Positions 9,201 to 21,189 are shown, counted from the stretch's first letter. The stretch is DNA of 64,000 bases from an uncultured Bacteroidia bacterium (GCA_902796555.1 CADBPR010000019.1:1-64000); one strand, 5' to 3'. Notes: generated from the sequence alone by a model not told the origin. Numbers and translations: made by a program.

Positions 9201-10087
9201 CTGTTATGGAATAAGCCCATCAGGCTTTTTACATAATCGTCGCAGGTCGCGATATCTACATGGTCCACCTGGTAGCGGTTGAACAGGCCGGTGGCCTGAT
9301 TCGTGACGTGGGCGAACCAGCGCGCATAGGCATCCCGGACTTTCCGCCGGCCGGTATCCACCCAGGCGACCGTCCCCGTTTCCGAATCTTTCACGGGCAC
9401 CAGTCCCACGTCGGGAATGTTCCGTTCGCGAGGGTCATAAATCCGGATGACGGACAGGTCATGGCGGCTGCGGGCGATTTTAAGCGCCTCCTCATAGCGC
9501 GGAGCACCATCCTCGGTCACGTCCAGCATATCGCTCAGCAGGAACGCCGTACATTTCTTCTTGAGCGCGTTCGTGAGGTAGCGGAGCGCTTCCCCGATAT
9601 CGGTACCGTCGTGCTGCGGCCGGTATTCGATGATTTCCCGGATGATATGGAGCAGGTGGCTCCGGCCCTTTTTGGGCGGGATAAACAACTCGACCCGGTC
9701 GCTGAAGAACAGGGCACCCACCTTGTCGTTGTTCAGGATGGCGGAGAACGACAGGACCGCCGCAATCTCGGCCGTCAAGTCGCGTTTGGTCCGCATGCTG
9801 GTACCGAACAGGCCGGAGCGGCTGACGTCAATCAGCAGCACCACGGTCAGTTCGCGTTCCTCTTCGAAAACCTTGACATACGGCGAACCCAGGCGTGCGG
9901 TGACATTCCAGTCCATATTGCGCACGTCGTCTCCGTACTGGTACTCCCGCACCTCGCTGAAAGCCATGCCCCGCCCCTTGAAAGCGGAGTGGTATTCTCC
10001 CGCGAAAATCTGGTGGGAAAGCGCCTTGGTCCGGATTTCAATTTTCCTGACCTTTTTCAGCAGGTCTGTCGCCGATGTGGTATCCAT
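9197..10087 (-). CDS. DUF58-domain protein
   Basis: Cytosolic 296-residue VWA-like protein that normally accompanies MoxR ATPases. The DUF58 signature GRGMAFSEVREYQYGDDVRNMDWNV appears at about residues 38-62 (given here only by its core, MAFSEVREYQYGDDVR), followed by a VWA fold with a MIDAS-like LIDVSRSG. No signal or membrane segment is seen. It overlaps the MoxR stop by one base (TAATG) and the following gene by four, which places it firmly inside the Bat operon. Confidence 0.9.
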   Translation of the reverse strand: MDTTSATDLLKKVRKIEIRTKALSHQIFAGEYHSAFKGRGMAFSEVREYQYGDDVRNMDWNVTARLGSPYVKVFEEERELTVVLLIDVSRSGLFGTSMRTKRDLTAEIAAVLSFSAILNNDKVGALFFSDRVELFIPPKKGRSHLLHIIREIIEYRPQHDGTDIGEALRYLTNALKKKCTAFLLSDMLDVTEDGAPRYEEALKIARSRHDLSVIRIYDPRERNIPDVGLVPVKDSETGTVAWVDTGRRKVRDAYARWFAHVTNQATGLFNRYQVDHVDIATCDDYVKSLMGLFHNR

Positions 10088-11079
10088 TACGGAACAATAA
10101 CTGCGTTAAGTACCTGGGATATAATATTTTCCGGTGTAACATTCTCGGCTTCCGCCTCATAGGTGAGCCCGATACGGTGGCGGAGCACCTCGTTGCAGAC
10201 GGCCCGCACATCTTCCGGAATCACATAGCCGCGCCGTTTGATGAAGGCATAGGCCTTGGAGGCGATGGCCAGGGAAATGCTGGCACGCGGGGAACCGCCG
10301 TAGGCAATCAGGCCCTTCAGGTCCTTCAGGCCGTATTCTTCCGGGGTACGGGTGGCATAGACGATGTCTACGATATACCGTTCGATTTTCTCGTCCATAT
10401 AAACATCGCGGACCACTTCACGGGCACGGAGGATATCGGCGGGCTTCACGACGGCCTGCGCCTTCGGGAAGACACCGCTGTTGTTCATCCGGATAATCTG
10501 TTTTTCCTCGTCCTTTTTTGGATAATCCACGATGACTTTGAGCATGAAACGGTCCACCTGGGCTTCCGGCAGCGGATAGGTGCCTTCCTGCTCAATCGGG
10601 TTCTGGGTAGCCATGACCAGGAAAGGTTCCGGGAGGCGGAAGGTCTCTTCCCCAATCGTCACCTGATGCTCCTGCATCGCTTCCAGCAAGGCGCTCTGGA
10701 CCTTGGCCGGGCTTCGGTTGATTTCATCGGCCAGGATGAAGTTGGCGAAGACAGGGCCTTTGTGCACCTCGAAACGGCCTTCTTTCTGGGAATAAATCAG
10801 GGTACCCGTCAGGTCGGCCGGGAGGAGGTCCGGGGTGAACTGGATGCGGCTGAATTTGGCGTCGACCGCCTGTGCCAAGGTGTTGATAGCGAGTGTCTTG
10901 GCCAATCCGGGCACACCTTCCAGGAGGATATGTCCGCCGGCCAGGAGTCCAATCATCAGGTTCTCGACCAGGGCCTTCTGTCCCACAATCACCTTGCCCA
11001 TTTCCAGCGTGAGCAGGTCCACGAAGGAACTTTCCTGCTGGATGCGGTCATTGAGTTCTTTAATGTTTACGCTCTCCAT
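10087..11079 (-). CDS. MoxR-family AAA+ ATPase
   Basis: First gene of the Bat operon. The 330-residue AAA+ ATPase has Walker A GVPGLAKT (about 54-61), Walker B FILADEINR, sensor region VMATQNPIEQEGTYPLPEAQ and a C-terminal lid domain. MoxR proteins act as chaperone-like ATPases on VWA proteins, here presumably BatA and BatB. The start MESVNIKELNDR is 70 bp from the divergent truA. No exact TAnnTTTG is seen for this direction in that gap. Confidence 0.94.
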   Translation of the reverse strand: MESVNIKELNDRIQQESSFVDLLTLEMGKVIVGQKALVENLMIGLLAGGHILLEGVPGLAKTLAINTLAQAVDAKFSRIQFTPDLLPADLTGTLIYSQKEGRFEVHKGPVFANFILADEINRSPAKVQSALLEAMQEHQVTIGEETFRLPEPFLVMATQNPIEQEGTYPLPEAQVDRFMLKVIVDYPKKDEEKQIIRMNNSGVFPKAQAVVKPADILRAREVVRDVYMDEKIERYIVDIVYATRTPEEYGLKDLKGLIAYGGSPRASISLAIASKAYAFIKRRGYVIPEDVRAVCNEVLRHRIGLTYEAEAENVTPENIISQVLNAVIVP

Positions 11080-11096
11080 AAAATTTATTATTTTTG
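11066..11096 (+). promoter_or_regulatory. Promoter of truA
   Basis: TATTTTTG at 11089-11096 matches TAnnTTTG. A near -33 element (TTTA, 11066-11069) is spaced 19 bp. Part of the promoter lies over the start of the divergent MoxR gene. Confidence 0.5.
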
Positions 11097-11148
11097 CATT
11101 CTAAACTTACCGGGTCGCGCACGTCCCTCGCTACAAGCCTTATCGCCT

Positions 11149-12054
11149 ATGCGCTATAAAATTACATTGTCCTACGACGGAACTTCCTTCAGCGGCTGGC
11201 AAATCCAGCCGAATGCCCCTTCCGTGCAAGCCACACTCCAGCAGGCGCTTACCGTTCTGCTGGGAGAAGAGATTGCAGTTACGGGGGCGGGAAGAACCGA
11301 CGCCGGCGTCCACGCAGTCCGTTACGTCGCCCATTTCGACAGTGCGACAAACCGGCTCGGCGCGCAGGAGATAGGCTACAAATTAAATGCCATTTTGCCC
11401 CCTTCCATCGTCGTACACGAGGTGGTCCCGGCAGCCGATGATTTCCACGCCCGCTTCGATGCCGTCAGCAGAACCTACCTGTATTTCATCAACCGGGGGA
11501 AGGACCCTTTCACCGAGCATTATTCCTGGCGTTGCGGCTGGTCCTTGGACGTGGACGCGATGAATGCCGCCGCCGCACATCTGCTCGGCACCCATGATTT
11601 CAGTTGTTTCGAGAAGACGGGCGGCAACAACAAAACCTCCATCTGCACGGTCACCGAGGCCTTCTGGGCACCTTATACGCCCCAGTCCGCCGGGATTCTC
11701 GGGATGCCGGGGGCGATGGGCGGCAGTGATGTGGTGGTGCGTGGAGAAAGTGTGGGTCGTGCGGTGAGTGGAGTAGGCGCTGGTGCGGCTGGTGGTGTAG
11801 TGCCGGGAATGATGTGTGTCAACGGCGGTGCAGTGAGTTCGGCGCCGGGAGCACGGTACTTGGTATTCCGCATCTCGGCCGACCGCTTCCTCCGCAACAT
11901 GGTCCGGGCCATCGTGGGGACCCTGGTCGAAGTAGGCCGCGGGAAACGGACGCCCGACTCCATTCCCGCCCTGCTGGCTTCACACGACCGTTGCTCCGCC
12001 GGAGAATCCGTTCCCGCCAACGCCCTGTTCCTCATCTCGGTCCTGTACCAGTGA
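11149..12054 (+). CDS. truA: tRNA pseudouridine(38-40) synthase with an unusual internal insertion
   Basis: Makes pseudouridine at positions 38-40 of the tRNA anticodon arm. The protein is 301 residues where about 245-270 is usual. Catalytic motif GAGRTDAGVHA (Asp51) and the C-terminal motif RFLRNMVRAIVGTLVEVGRG are intact. Between SICTVTEAFW and YLVFRISADRF there is an extra stretch of about 60 residues (about 174-236) rich in Gly, Ala, Val and Met. Its codons (GTG, GGT, AGT) differ from the GGC/GCC-rich remainder. The start MRYKITLSYDG is family-typical; the upstream open frame is antisense to the MoxR gene. Confidence 0.92.
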   Translation: MRYKITLSYDGTSFSGWQIQPNAPSVQATLQQALTVLLGEEIAVTGAGRTDAGVHAVRYVAHFDSATNRLGAQEIGYKLNAILPPSIVVHEVVPAADDFHARFDAVSRTYLYFINRGKDPFTEHYSWRCGWSLDVDAMNAAAAHLLGTHDFSCFEKTGGNNKTSICTVTEAFWAPYTPQSAGILGMPGAMGGSDVVVRGESVGRAVSGVGAGAAGGVVPGMMCVNGGAVSSAPGARYLVFRISADRFLRNMVRAIVGTLVEVGRGKRTPDSIPALLASHDRCSAGESVPANALFLISVLYQ

Positions 12055-12085
12055 CGGGACAAAATCCCTGAGCGATAACCGCCAA

Positions 12086-12610
12086 TCAATAGACCGTTTT
12101 GTCGGTCTTGGCGGTCCAGAGCCGGAAACTGCGCAGAGACTCGGCGCGAAGCAGCGGGATGATGGGAACGGTGCGCTGCGCCATCGGGCGGTCCAGTTCT
12201 TCGTAGATGAAGTTGTCCGCGAAGTCGATGTCGGCGGCATCCTGGCGGGTATTGCCGTAGTAGATCCGGCTGAGACCGGCCCAGTAAATGGCACCGAGGC
12301 ACATCGGACACGGTTCGCAGGAGGTATAAATGACGCAGCCGGACAGGTCGAAAGTACCCAGTTTGCGGCAGGCTTCCCGAATGGTGTTCACTTCCGCATG
12401 GGCCGTCGGGTCATTATCCAGGGTAACACTGTTGGAGCGCCCGGCAATGATTTCCCCGTCCTTGACGATGACGGCTCCGAAAGGCCCGCCGCCGGCAGCC
12501 ACGCTCTCGTCTGCCAGACGGATGGCTTCCCGCATGAAACGGATATCGTCCTCCGTAGCCGTGTATGTTTCCGTATGAGATTGAGACAATTTATCGTTGT
12601 TCTGATTCAT
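12086..12610 (-). CDS. Nucleoside/nucleobase deaminase, guanine-deaminase-like
   Basis: Zinc-dependent cytidine/deoxycytidylate deaminase superfamily enzyme of 174 residues. The zinc site is complete: HAEVNTIR (His-Ala-Glu) and the PCPMC pair in YTSCEPCPMCLGAIYWAG. That context, plus the downstream ADIDFADNFIYEEL, resembles GuaD-type guanine deaminases more than tRNA adenosine deaminases. The first 20 or so residues (polar, Asn/Gln/Thr-rich) extend beyond the usual start; Met26 (MREAIRLADES) is an alternative. The promoter -7 element lies only four bases upstream of the first ATG. Confidence 0.82.
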   Translation of the reverse strand: MNQNNDKLSQSHTETYTATEDDIRFMREAIRLADESVAAGGGPFGAVIVKDGEIIAGRSNSVTLDNDPTAHAEVNTIREACRKLGTFDLSGCVIYTSCEPCPMCLGAIYWAGLSRIYYGNTRQDAADIDFADNFIYEELDRPMAQRTVPIIPLLRAESLRSFRLWTAKTDKTVY

Positions 12611-12614
12611 AATG

Positions 12615-12622
12615 CAAAAGTA
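12615..12622 (-). promoter_or_regulatory. Promoter -7 element of the deaminase gene
   Basis: Minus-strand TACTTTTG matches TAnnTTTG. Its distance to the annotated ATG (four bases) would place the transcript start at or near the ATG, implying a leaderless mRNA or use of the downstream Met26. Confidence 0.5.
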
Positions 12623-12628
12623 TGATGT

Positions 12629-13105
12629 TTATTGTGCCAGGTTGATGGCGCCGAAGACCCCCAGGGATGCCAGGAGCATAATCAGTCCGGCCAGGACTAC
12701 GCCGGCCATTACCGCGATGACACTCTTTTTGAAATCCATATTCAACATGCTGGCGGCCAGGGTTCCGGTCCAGGCACCCGTACCCGGCAGCGGAATGCCC
12801 ACGAAGAGGAACAGGGCCCAGTACAGGCCACGGCCCGCTTTCTCCTCCAGCTTCCGTCCGCCTTTTTCGCCCTTCTCCAGGCACCAGGTGAAGAAACCGC
12901 CGATGTATTTCTTATCCTTCCCCCACTCCAGAATCTTCCGGGCGAAGAGGAAAATAAACGGGACCGGCACCATATTGCCCAGCACCGCAATCAAAATAGA
13001 GGGCGGCAGCGGCAGCTGGAACCCGACAGCATAAGGGATAGCGCCGCGGATTTCAATCAGCGGGACCATCGCTATCAAAAAAACAATCAGATATTTCTTA
13101 AACAT
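12629..13105 (-). CDS. Small multidrug export family membrane protein (COG2426 type)
   Basis: A 158-residue polytopic membrane protein. The sequence around IVFLIAMVPLIEIRGAIPYA, followed by GNMVPVPFIFLFARK and a late GIPLPGTGAWTGTLAA, is typical of PF06695 putative small multidrug export proteins. Four or so membrane segments are visible with a basic cytosolic loop in the middle. The functional name rests on family naming only; substrate and transport are not shown by the sequence. Confidence 0.8.
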   Translation of the reverse strand: MFKKYLIVFLIAMVPLIEIRGAIPYAVGFQLPLPPSILIAVLGNMVPVPFIFLFARKILEWGKDKKYIGGFFTWCLEKGEKGGRKLEEKAGRGLYWALFLFVGIPLPGTGAWTGTLAASMLNMDFKKSVIAVMAGVVLAGLIMLLASLGVFGAINLAQ

Positions 13106-13138
13106 ACGTTGTAAGCGTTATATGTATGTTGGCCATTT

Positions 13139-13672
13139 TCAGCCGATTTTGGCCAGGTATGCCTTCACCCCCTGGAAAATCTCAGCCTCCGAAAGGACCT
13201 TGTCCGCCGGCTCCGACACCACCATATCGAAGGTGTCGCCAGGCAACTGCACCCGCCCGATTTTGAAGCGGGCCCGCGAACACTTGGCCATGTATTCGAT
13301 GGGATAATCCGTATTTTTGACCAGGGAGATGAACAGATCCGGCTCACTGCCCAGCATCAGGTCCACCTTCTCCCGGGAAGGGCGCCCGCACCAATTGAGG
13401 TCGCGTTTGAGGATGGTATTGGTGATGCTGGTAATCAGCCGCTCCTGACTGTCAATCTTACGGAAATCAAAGAAGAAAATCTCCCCTTTGATGCCGTTGT
13501 CCCGGTAAAAGGCCAGGATATCCGCCTTGCAGCGGTCGAAAGACGTGTCCTCCACGTCGATAAAGGCCACGGCGGAACGGACCTGGGACAGGGGCATAAT
13601 CCCCGTCTCCACGGTGCTGCTATACTTCTTCAGCCAGTTCTTCCTAAAAAAATCCTTGAGGGCTTCCAGCAT
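13139..13672 (-). CDS. Uncharacterised Bacteroidota protein (DUF6913-like)
   Basis: A 177-residue soluble protein without signal peptide or membrane helix. It starts MLEALKDFFRKNWLKKY and has alternating strands and helices (VRSAVAFIDVED, EIFFFDFRKID, PDLFISLVKN). The pattern resembles a Bacteroidota-specific family of unknown function. Its stop-start gap to the upstream PfkB kinase is 3 bp, so it is probably cotranscribed with that gene. I see no catalytic motif. Confidence 0.65.
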   Translation of the reverse strand: MLEALKDFFRKNWLKKYSSTVETGIMPLSQVRSAVAFIDVEDTSFDRCKADILAFYRDNGIKGEIFFFDFRKIDSQERLITSITNTILKRDLNWCGRPSREKVDLMLGSEPDLFISLVKNTDYPIEYMAKCSRARFKIGRVQLPGDTFDMVVSEPADKVLSEAEIFQGVKAYLAKIG

Positions 13673-13675
13673 AGG

Positions 13676-14686
13676 CTAACCGATTTGGGCGTCCCCGCTA
13701 TGGGCGGAAATCAGCGCCCGGATTTCCTGTTTGGCATCCTTCCAGCGGGGCACGTCAATCTTCGTACCGATGACCTCCACCACCTTGGCCGCAATGATGG
13801 ACCCTACCTGGCCGCAGACAAGCAGCGGCATCCCCAGGGAATGGGCATAGAGGAAACCGGCGGCATAGGTATCCCCCGCCCCGGTGGCGTCGATGGTCGC
13901 GGCAGGCCAGGCTTCGATATAGTGGTACTCGTCCCCCTGCTGGACCATGGAACCGTCCTTTCCGATTTTCACCACGGCGATTTCGCACTGGGACGCCAGC
14001 TCGGACAGGGCCTCGCGCGGTTCCTTCTTGGTGAAAGCCCGGGCCTCGGACTCATTGGCGAAAACGATGTCCACATAGCGCTCGACCAGATTGTGGAAGA
14101 ATGCGTCGTTGGACTCGACCACATTGTAGGACGCCATGTCGATGGAAATCTTGCAGCCGGCCGCCTTGGCCATCTGGGCCGCCTTGGCAATCAGCTCCTG
14201 GTTCTGCACCAGGTACCCCTCGATGTGGAAATAGTCATACCCCTCGAAATATTCGGGCTTCAGGTCATCCGGCCCCATTTCCAGGGCGGACCCCATATAG
14301 TCCGCAAAGGTACGCTCCGCATTGGCCCCGGTGATGAACACCATGCAGCGGCCGGAGGACTTGGTGCCATAGAGCATCGTCGTCCGGACCCCGTACTGCT
14401 CCAGAGCGCTCTTGAACAGACTGCCCAGCTGGTCGTTGCCGATTTTCCCGATGAACCCGGACGGCATGCCGAAGATGGAAGTACAGGTAATCGTGTTGGC
14501 GGCGGAACCGCCGGGCACATATTTCACACCGATCTGCTCCAGCGCAGACCAGATGCGGTCGCCCGTCTCCATATCTACGTGTTGCATGCTTCCCTTCGGA
14601 AGATGGTACTCCTGCAGGAGGGTATCGTCCGGCAGTACCGCCAGGATGTCGGTCAGGGCATTGCCGATGGCAAGGATGGATTTCAT
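13676..14686 (-). CDS. PfkB-family carbohydrate/nucleoside kinase, adenosine-kinase-like
   Basis: Ribokinase-fold kinase of 336 residues. The PfkB signatures are both present: GGSAANTITCTSIFG with GKIGNDQLG (N-terminal) and DATGAGDTYAAGFLYA (C-terminal, anion hole and catalytic Asp). The opening MKSILAIGNALTDILAVL and the overall length match the adenosine/inosine-kinase-like branch widespread in Bacteroidota. The actual substrate is an inference. It lies between a GH2 beta-galactosidase and a DUF6913-like gene on the same strand. Confidence 0.85.
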   Translation of the reverse strand: MKSILAIGNALTDILAVLPDDTLLQEYHLPKGSMQHVDMETGDRIWSALEQIGVKYVPGGSAANTITCTSIFGMPSGFIGKIGNDQLGSLFKSALEQYGVRTTMLYGTKSSGRCMVFITGANAERTFADYMGSALEMGPDDLKPEYFEGYDYFHIEGYLVQNQELIAKAAQMAKAAGCKISIDMASYNVVESNDAFFHNLVERYVDIVFANESEARAFTKKEPREALSELASQCEIAVVKIGKDGSMVQQGDEYHYIEAWPAATIDATGAGDTYAAGFLYAHSLGMPLLVCGQVGSIIAAKVVEVIGTKIDVPRWKDAKQEIRALISAHSGDAQIG

Positions 14687-14693
14687 ATACGTA

Positions 14694-17822
<3,129 letters not shown>

Positions 17823-18851
17823 TTATTTCATTTCTAATCCGTAACTAACGGCACCACAGAGCATCTGGGTGATGGCCTGCGATTCGTGCGAGAGGGTGGC
17901 GAAGATGATGCCGATTTCCATCGGAATGCCGTAGATAGCCGAAAGGGCCAGGCTGACGACATAGTGGAAGGCGCCGAAGCCGCCGGGTACCGGAACCAAG
18001 GTACTCACGGCCCCCACCAGGCAGAGGAACAGCGCATCCGGAAGGCCCAGCTGCTGCAAGGCCGTCAAGCCGGAGGCCTGCCCGCCCAGAACGGCCGGAT
18101 TGATGCCCTGGACCGCCCAGATAATCGTGGCGCTCATCATCCAGTAACAGCCCCATACCAGCAGGGTGTAGACAGCGAACTTCCAGGCAGATTTCATTTT
18201 CAGGCAGCTCAGCAGTCCTTCGCCCAGACCCCGGACGAAATGCCAGATTTTGCCGGCCAGGGGGTTACGCTCCCGGTAGTGGTACAGCGCCCAGACGGCC
18301 AGCAGGCCCACCACGGCGAGACCCGCCAGGACCAGGACCGTATTGCGCTTGGCCGCCACGGAGCCCAGCAGGGTTTCCGTCACGAAGCTCCCGTAGCGGG
18401 ACCACATGAGGCCCAGCACCACGATAAAAAGCAGAATCATCACCACGCCGTCCCACAAACGGTCCAGGACCGCCGTCCCGAGGGCTTTCTCGAAAGAGGC
18501 TTTTTTATAGCCGTCCGGGCCAGTCTCGGAATGTTTGGCTATGTAGACATTGCGAATCACGTCTCCGCCGCGCGGGATGACCATATTCACCAAATAGCTG
18601 ATATTGATTGCATTGAACACGGGACCCAGGCGCAGGGATGGGTCCAGCGGGTCCAGCAGCATTTTCCAACGCACGGCGCGGAAAAAGAAGGAGGCCACGC
18701 CGATGAGCATGGACAACAGGACAAAACCCCAGCTGCAGGACTTCAGGGCCATCCAGAACTGTGACCATTCCACATTCCGGAACGAGAACCAGAGCAGCAC
18801 GGCGGCAACGCCGAAAGAAAGGGCGTATTTGATTCCGTCTTTCGCTTTCAT
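17823..18851 (-). CDS. Polytopic membrane protein, lysylphosphatidylglycerol-synthase TM family
   Basis: A 342-residue integral membrane protein with about eight hydrophobic segments. The family features are FRAVRWKMLLDPL, the early NISYLVNMVIPRGGDVIRN and the late LVPVPGGFGAFHYVVSLAL, matching PF03706 (flippase-like domain). It lacks the soluble aminoacyl-transferase domain of MprF, so it is not a lipid aminoacylating enzyme on this evidence. It is 12 bp upstream of the beta-galactosidase and 15 bp downstream of prfB. Confidence 0.85.
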   Translation of the reverse strand: MKAKDGIKYALSFGVAAVLLWFSFRNVEWSQFWMALKSCSWGFVLLSMLIGVASFFFRAVRWKMLLDPLDPSLRLGPVFNAINISYLVNMVIPRGGDVIRNVYIAKHSETGPDGYKKASFEKALGTAVLDRLWDGVVMILLFIVVLGLMWSRYGSFVTETLLGSVAAKRNTVLVLAGLAVVGLLAVWALYHYRERNPLAGKIWHFVRGLGEGLLSCLKMKSAWKFAVYTLLVWGCYWMMSATIIWAVQGINPAVLGGQASGLTALQQLGLPDALFLCLVGAVSTLVPVPGGFGAFHYVVSLALSAIYGIPMEIGIIFATLSHESQAITQMLCGAVSYGLEMK

Positions 18852-18866
18852 ATCAGGAACAGTTTC

Positions 18867-20019
18867 TCAATCCAAATCGTCTATGACCGGGGTGGCGCCG
18901 CCGGAGCCTTCCTGCATCAGGTAGGTCCGCATGAATTCGTCCAGGTCCCCGTCCAGCACCCCCTGGGTGTCGGCCGTGGAATAGCCGGTCCGCAGGTCCT
19001 TGACCATCTTGTAGGGATGCAGGACATAACTGCGGATCTGGGACCCCCATTCGATTTTCTTTTTCTGGCCTTCCAGTTCGGCCTGCTTCTCCTGGCGTTT
19101 CTTCAGTTCCAGGTCATACAGGCGGGATTTCAGGATGCGGAGGGCATTCTCTTTGTTGCCGATTTGCGTCCGGCCTTCGGTATTTTCCACGACGATGCCG
19201 GTGGGAAGGTGGCGTACACGCACGCCCGTTTCCACCTTGTTCACATTCTGGCCGCCGTGGCCGCCGCTGCGGAAGGTGTCCCATTCCAGGTCGGTGGGGT
19301 TGATGACAATGTTGATGGTATCATCCACCAGCGGATAGACAAACACCGATGAGAAGGTGGTCTGACGCTTTCCCTGGGCATTGAAGGGCGAGATGCGCAC
19401 CAGCCGGTGCACGCCGTTTTCCGCTTTCAGGTAGCCATAGGCATAATCCCCCTCGAACTGAATCGTGGCCGACTTGATACCGGCCTCGTCTCCGTCCAGC
19501 AGTTCGGTGACGGTCACCTTCATCCCGGAACGTTCCCCCCAGCGGAGGTACATCCGCATCAGCATGGCCGACCAGTCGTTGGATTCCGTTCCGCCGGCGC
19601 CGGAATTGATTGTCAGGATGGCGCCGAGGTTGTCGCCCTCCCCGCCCAGCATGTTCCGCAGTTCCAGGCGTTCTATCTTTTTCTCCGCGGCCGCACAGGC
19701 GGCGGCCAGTTCGCGGGTTTCCTCCGTTTCGGCCGTATCGTCTCCGCCCGTACTCTCCCGTGCGAAGTCATACAGCACATCCGCATCGTCCAGCTGGGTG
19801 CAGACCGCATCATATTCGGTCACCCAGGACTTGATGCCGCTGAGTTTCTTGAGGAAGGCCTCGGCCGCTTTCGGGTCGTTCCAGAAATCCGGGGCTTCCG
19901 TCTTTTTTTGCCACTGCTCTACCTGCGCACGTTTGCCAGGGATGTCAAAGACACCTCCCCAGCGTTTCCTTACGCTGATGCAGAGCGTCAATCTGTTCCT
20001 TCGATATCATACTCTCCAT
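18867..20019 (-). CDS. prfB: Peptide chain release factor 2, expressed through a +1 programmed frameshift
   Basis: RF2 releases finished peptides at UGA and UAA. The main frame carries the recognition tripeptide SPF (RISPFNAQGKRQTTF) and the catalytic GGQ (SGGHGGQNVNKVETGV). The N-terminus is in another frame: MESMISKEQIDALHQRKETL continues to GRCL and meets a TGA at 19947-19945. The sequence there is GGGGAGG-TGT-CTT-TGA-C, the classical RF2 frameshift cassette, and slipping +1 on CTT continues as DIPGKRAQVEQWQ. The product is then 383 residues. An unshifted start at 19991 would instead begin with an unrelated TLCISVRKRW segment. ATG at 20010 is an alternative start. Confidence 0.92.
19944..19960 (-). 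other. RF2 programmed +1 frameshift signal
   Basis: On the minus strand: internal Shine-Dalgarno-like GGGGAGG (19960-19954), three-base spacer, slippery CTT (19950-19948), in-frame stop TGA (19947-19945) and C (19944). Order and spacing match the Escherichia coli prfB site. Low RF2 lets the ribosome pause at TGA and slip, giving autoregulation. Confidence 0.9.
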
Positions 20020-20046
20020 ATTGTGAAGCCGTTTTGCAACAGCTTC

Positions 20047-21189
20047 TTAGTTTTTTGCTGTAAACATAACAGTGCTGGCCACGGCCCGCTGCTTGCCGTC
20101 GGAAGGCTTGATGGTCTCCTTGCCGTTCACCAGCATGCAGGTGGAACCGCCGCCGTCCAGGTTTAGCGCATCGGCGCAGCCCAGGTCCAGCATGACCTGC
20201 GCCAGGTCGGCATGGGTCATACCCTGGACATTCGGAGTCATTTTGCGGCCCTCGCAGACAAACAGCACCATATACTTGTCATCTGCCGACACGCCGATGG
20301 CCGTACGGGGATGCTCCTCCTCACAGAGAATGCCGGACGGGCCGTCGAACATCTCCTGTACATAGGTATTGCGGATTTCACCGTTCTTCAGCAGCACAGG
20401 ACCGCCGCCGATGCCGTTGACCGCTTCCAGTTTCACCGCTTTTTCCGGGAAATTGGCGTTGGGGGCCTTCAGCGGGGACTTGTCCCAGGAATTGTCGGCC
20501 GGATTCTGGTAGGTGAAATGCATGGAACCGGTATAATAGGTCCAGCAGGTCTCGACGTCTCCATCCTTGTGCTGGAGCAGGGCGCCGCGGGTGGGATACC
20601 ATATCGTCACCCAGTCCTGCGAAGTGTAATTGATGTTGGTCGACAGCAGTTTGGAGTCGGACACGGCCAGGCTGGCGCTGTAATACTTCCCGCCGTCGGC
20701 AAAGAAAAAGCCGGCGTTGATGATGACAGGCTGGGTGCCTTTTTCATATACCTGGGAAGGCGTCTGGAAAGGCTCCTTCGTGCCCTGGGTCCCCACGTCG
20801 GGAATACACCAGACATTGAAATTGATTTTCTCCAGGTCCGCAACGGCGATATAGGCGATTTCCGGCTTGTTCAACAGCTGGCCCGGCGAGCGGAGGACGG
20901 TCAGCCCTTCGGGCAGTTCCCCGTAGGAGTCGTCCGCCTTCACCCATCCCTGGTCCAGGATATTCTGCACAAAGGTATCGGCGACAGGGGTATCCGTACT
21001 CGGGTCGGCACTGGCGGGAGCGTCATCCGAAGGCTCCTGGGAAGGGTCCTCACGCTTGTCCGGGTCTTCCGACTGGGGCTCGGCACCATTCTTTTTCCAG
21101 CTGTCCCAGTCATCGATATTGTGCTGTACAGGCTGATTACATCCCGCCAGCAGCAGAAGCGCGGCGGCGCTCAGGAAGATTTTTCTCAT
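20047..21189 (-). CDS. Lipoprotein with phosphodiester glycosidase (NAGPA-like) domain
   Basis: A 380-residue predicted lipoprotein: signal peptide with lipobox LLLAGC (Cys17), an acidic Asp/Pro/Ser-rich linker (about 35-70) and a C-terminal PF09992-type domain. The diagnostic core elements are INAGFF, AVNGIGGGPVLLKNG, RTAIGVSADDKYMVLFVCEG and the terminal DALNLDGGGSTCMLVNG. In this family the domain removes sugar phosphate caps or acts on cell-wall phosphodiesters; the substrate here is unknown. It starts inside the upstream gene (ATGA overlap), so it belongs to a three-gene set of envelope proteins. prfB follows 27 bp later. Confidence 0.85.
   Translation of the reverse strand: MRKIFLSAAALLLLAGCNQPVQHNIDDWDSWKKNGAEPQSEDPDKREDPSQEPSDDAPASADPSTDTPVADTFVQNILDQGWVKADDSYGELPEGLTVLRSPGQLLNKPEIAYIAVADLEKINFNVWCIPDVGTQGTKEPFQTPSQVYEKGTQPVIINAGFFFADGGKYYSASLAVSDSKLLSTNINYTSQDWVTIWYPTRGALLQHKDGDVETCWTYYTGSMHFTYQNPADNSWDKSPLKAPNANFPEKAVKLEAVNGIGGGPVLLKNGEIRNTYVQEMFDGPSGILCEEEHPRTAIGVSADDKYMVLFVCEGRKMTPNVQGMTHADLAQVMLDLGCADALNLDGGGSTCMLVNGKETIKPSDGKQRAVASTVMFTAKN

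Noticed and set aside
19945..19947. In-frame TGA in prfB as a selenocysteine codon or a pseudogene stop
   Set aside because: The surrounding CTT-TGA-C with an upstream GGGGAGG is the known RF2 frameshift cassette, and the +1 frame continues the family alignment.
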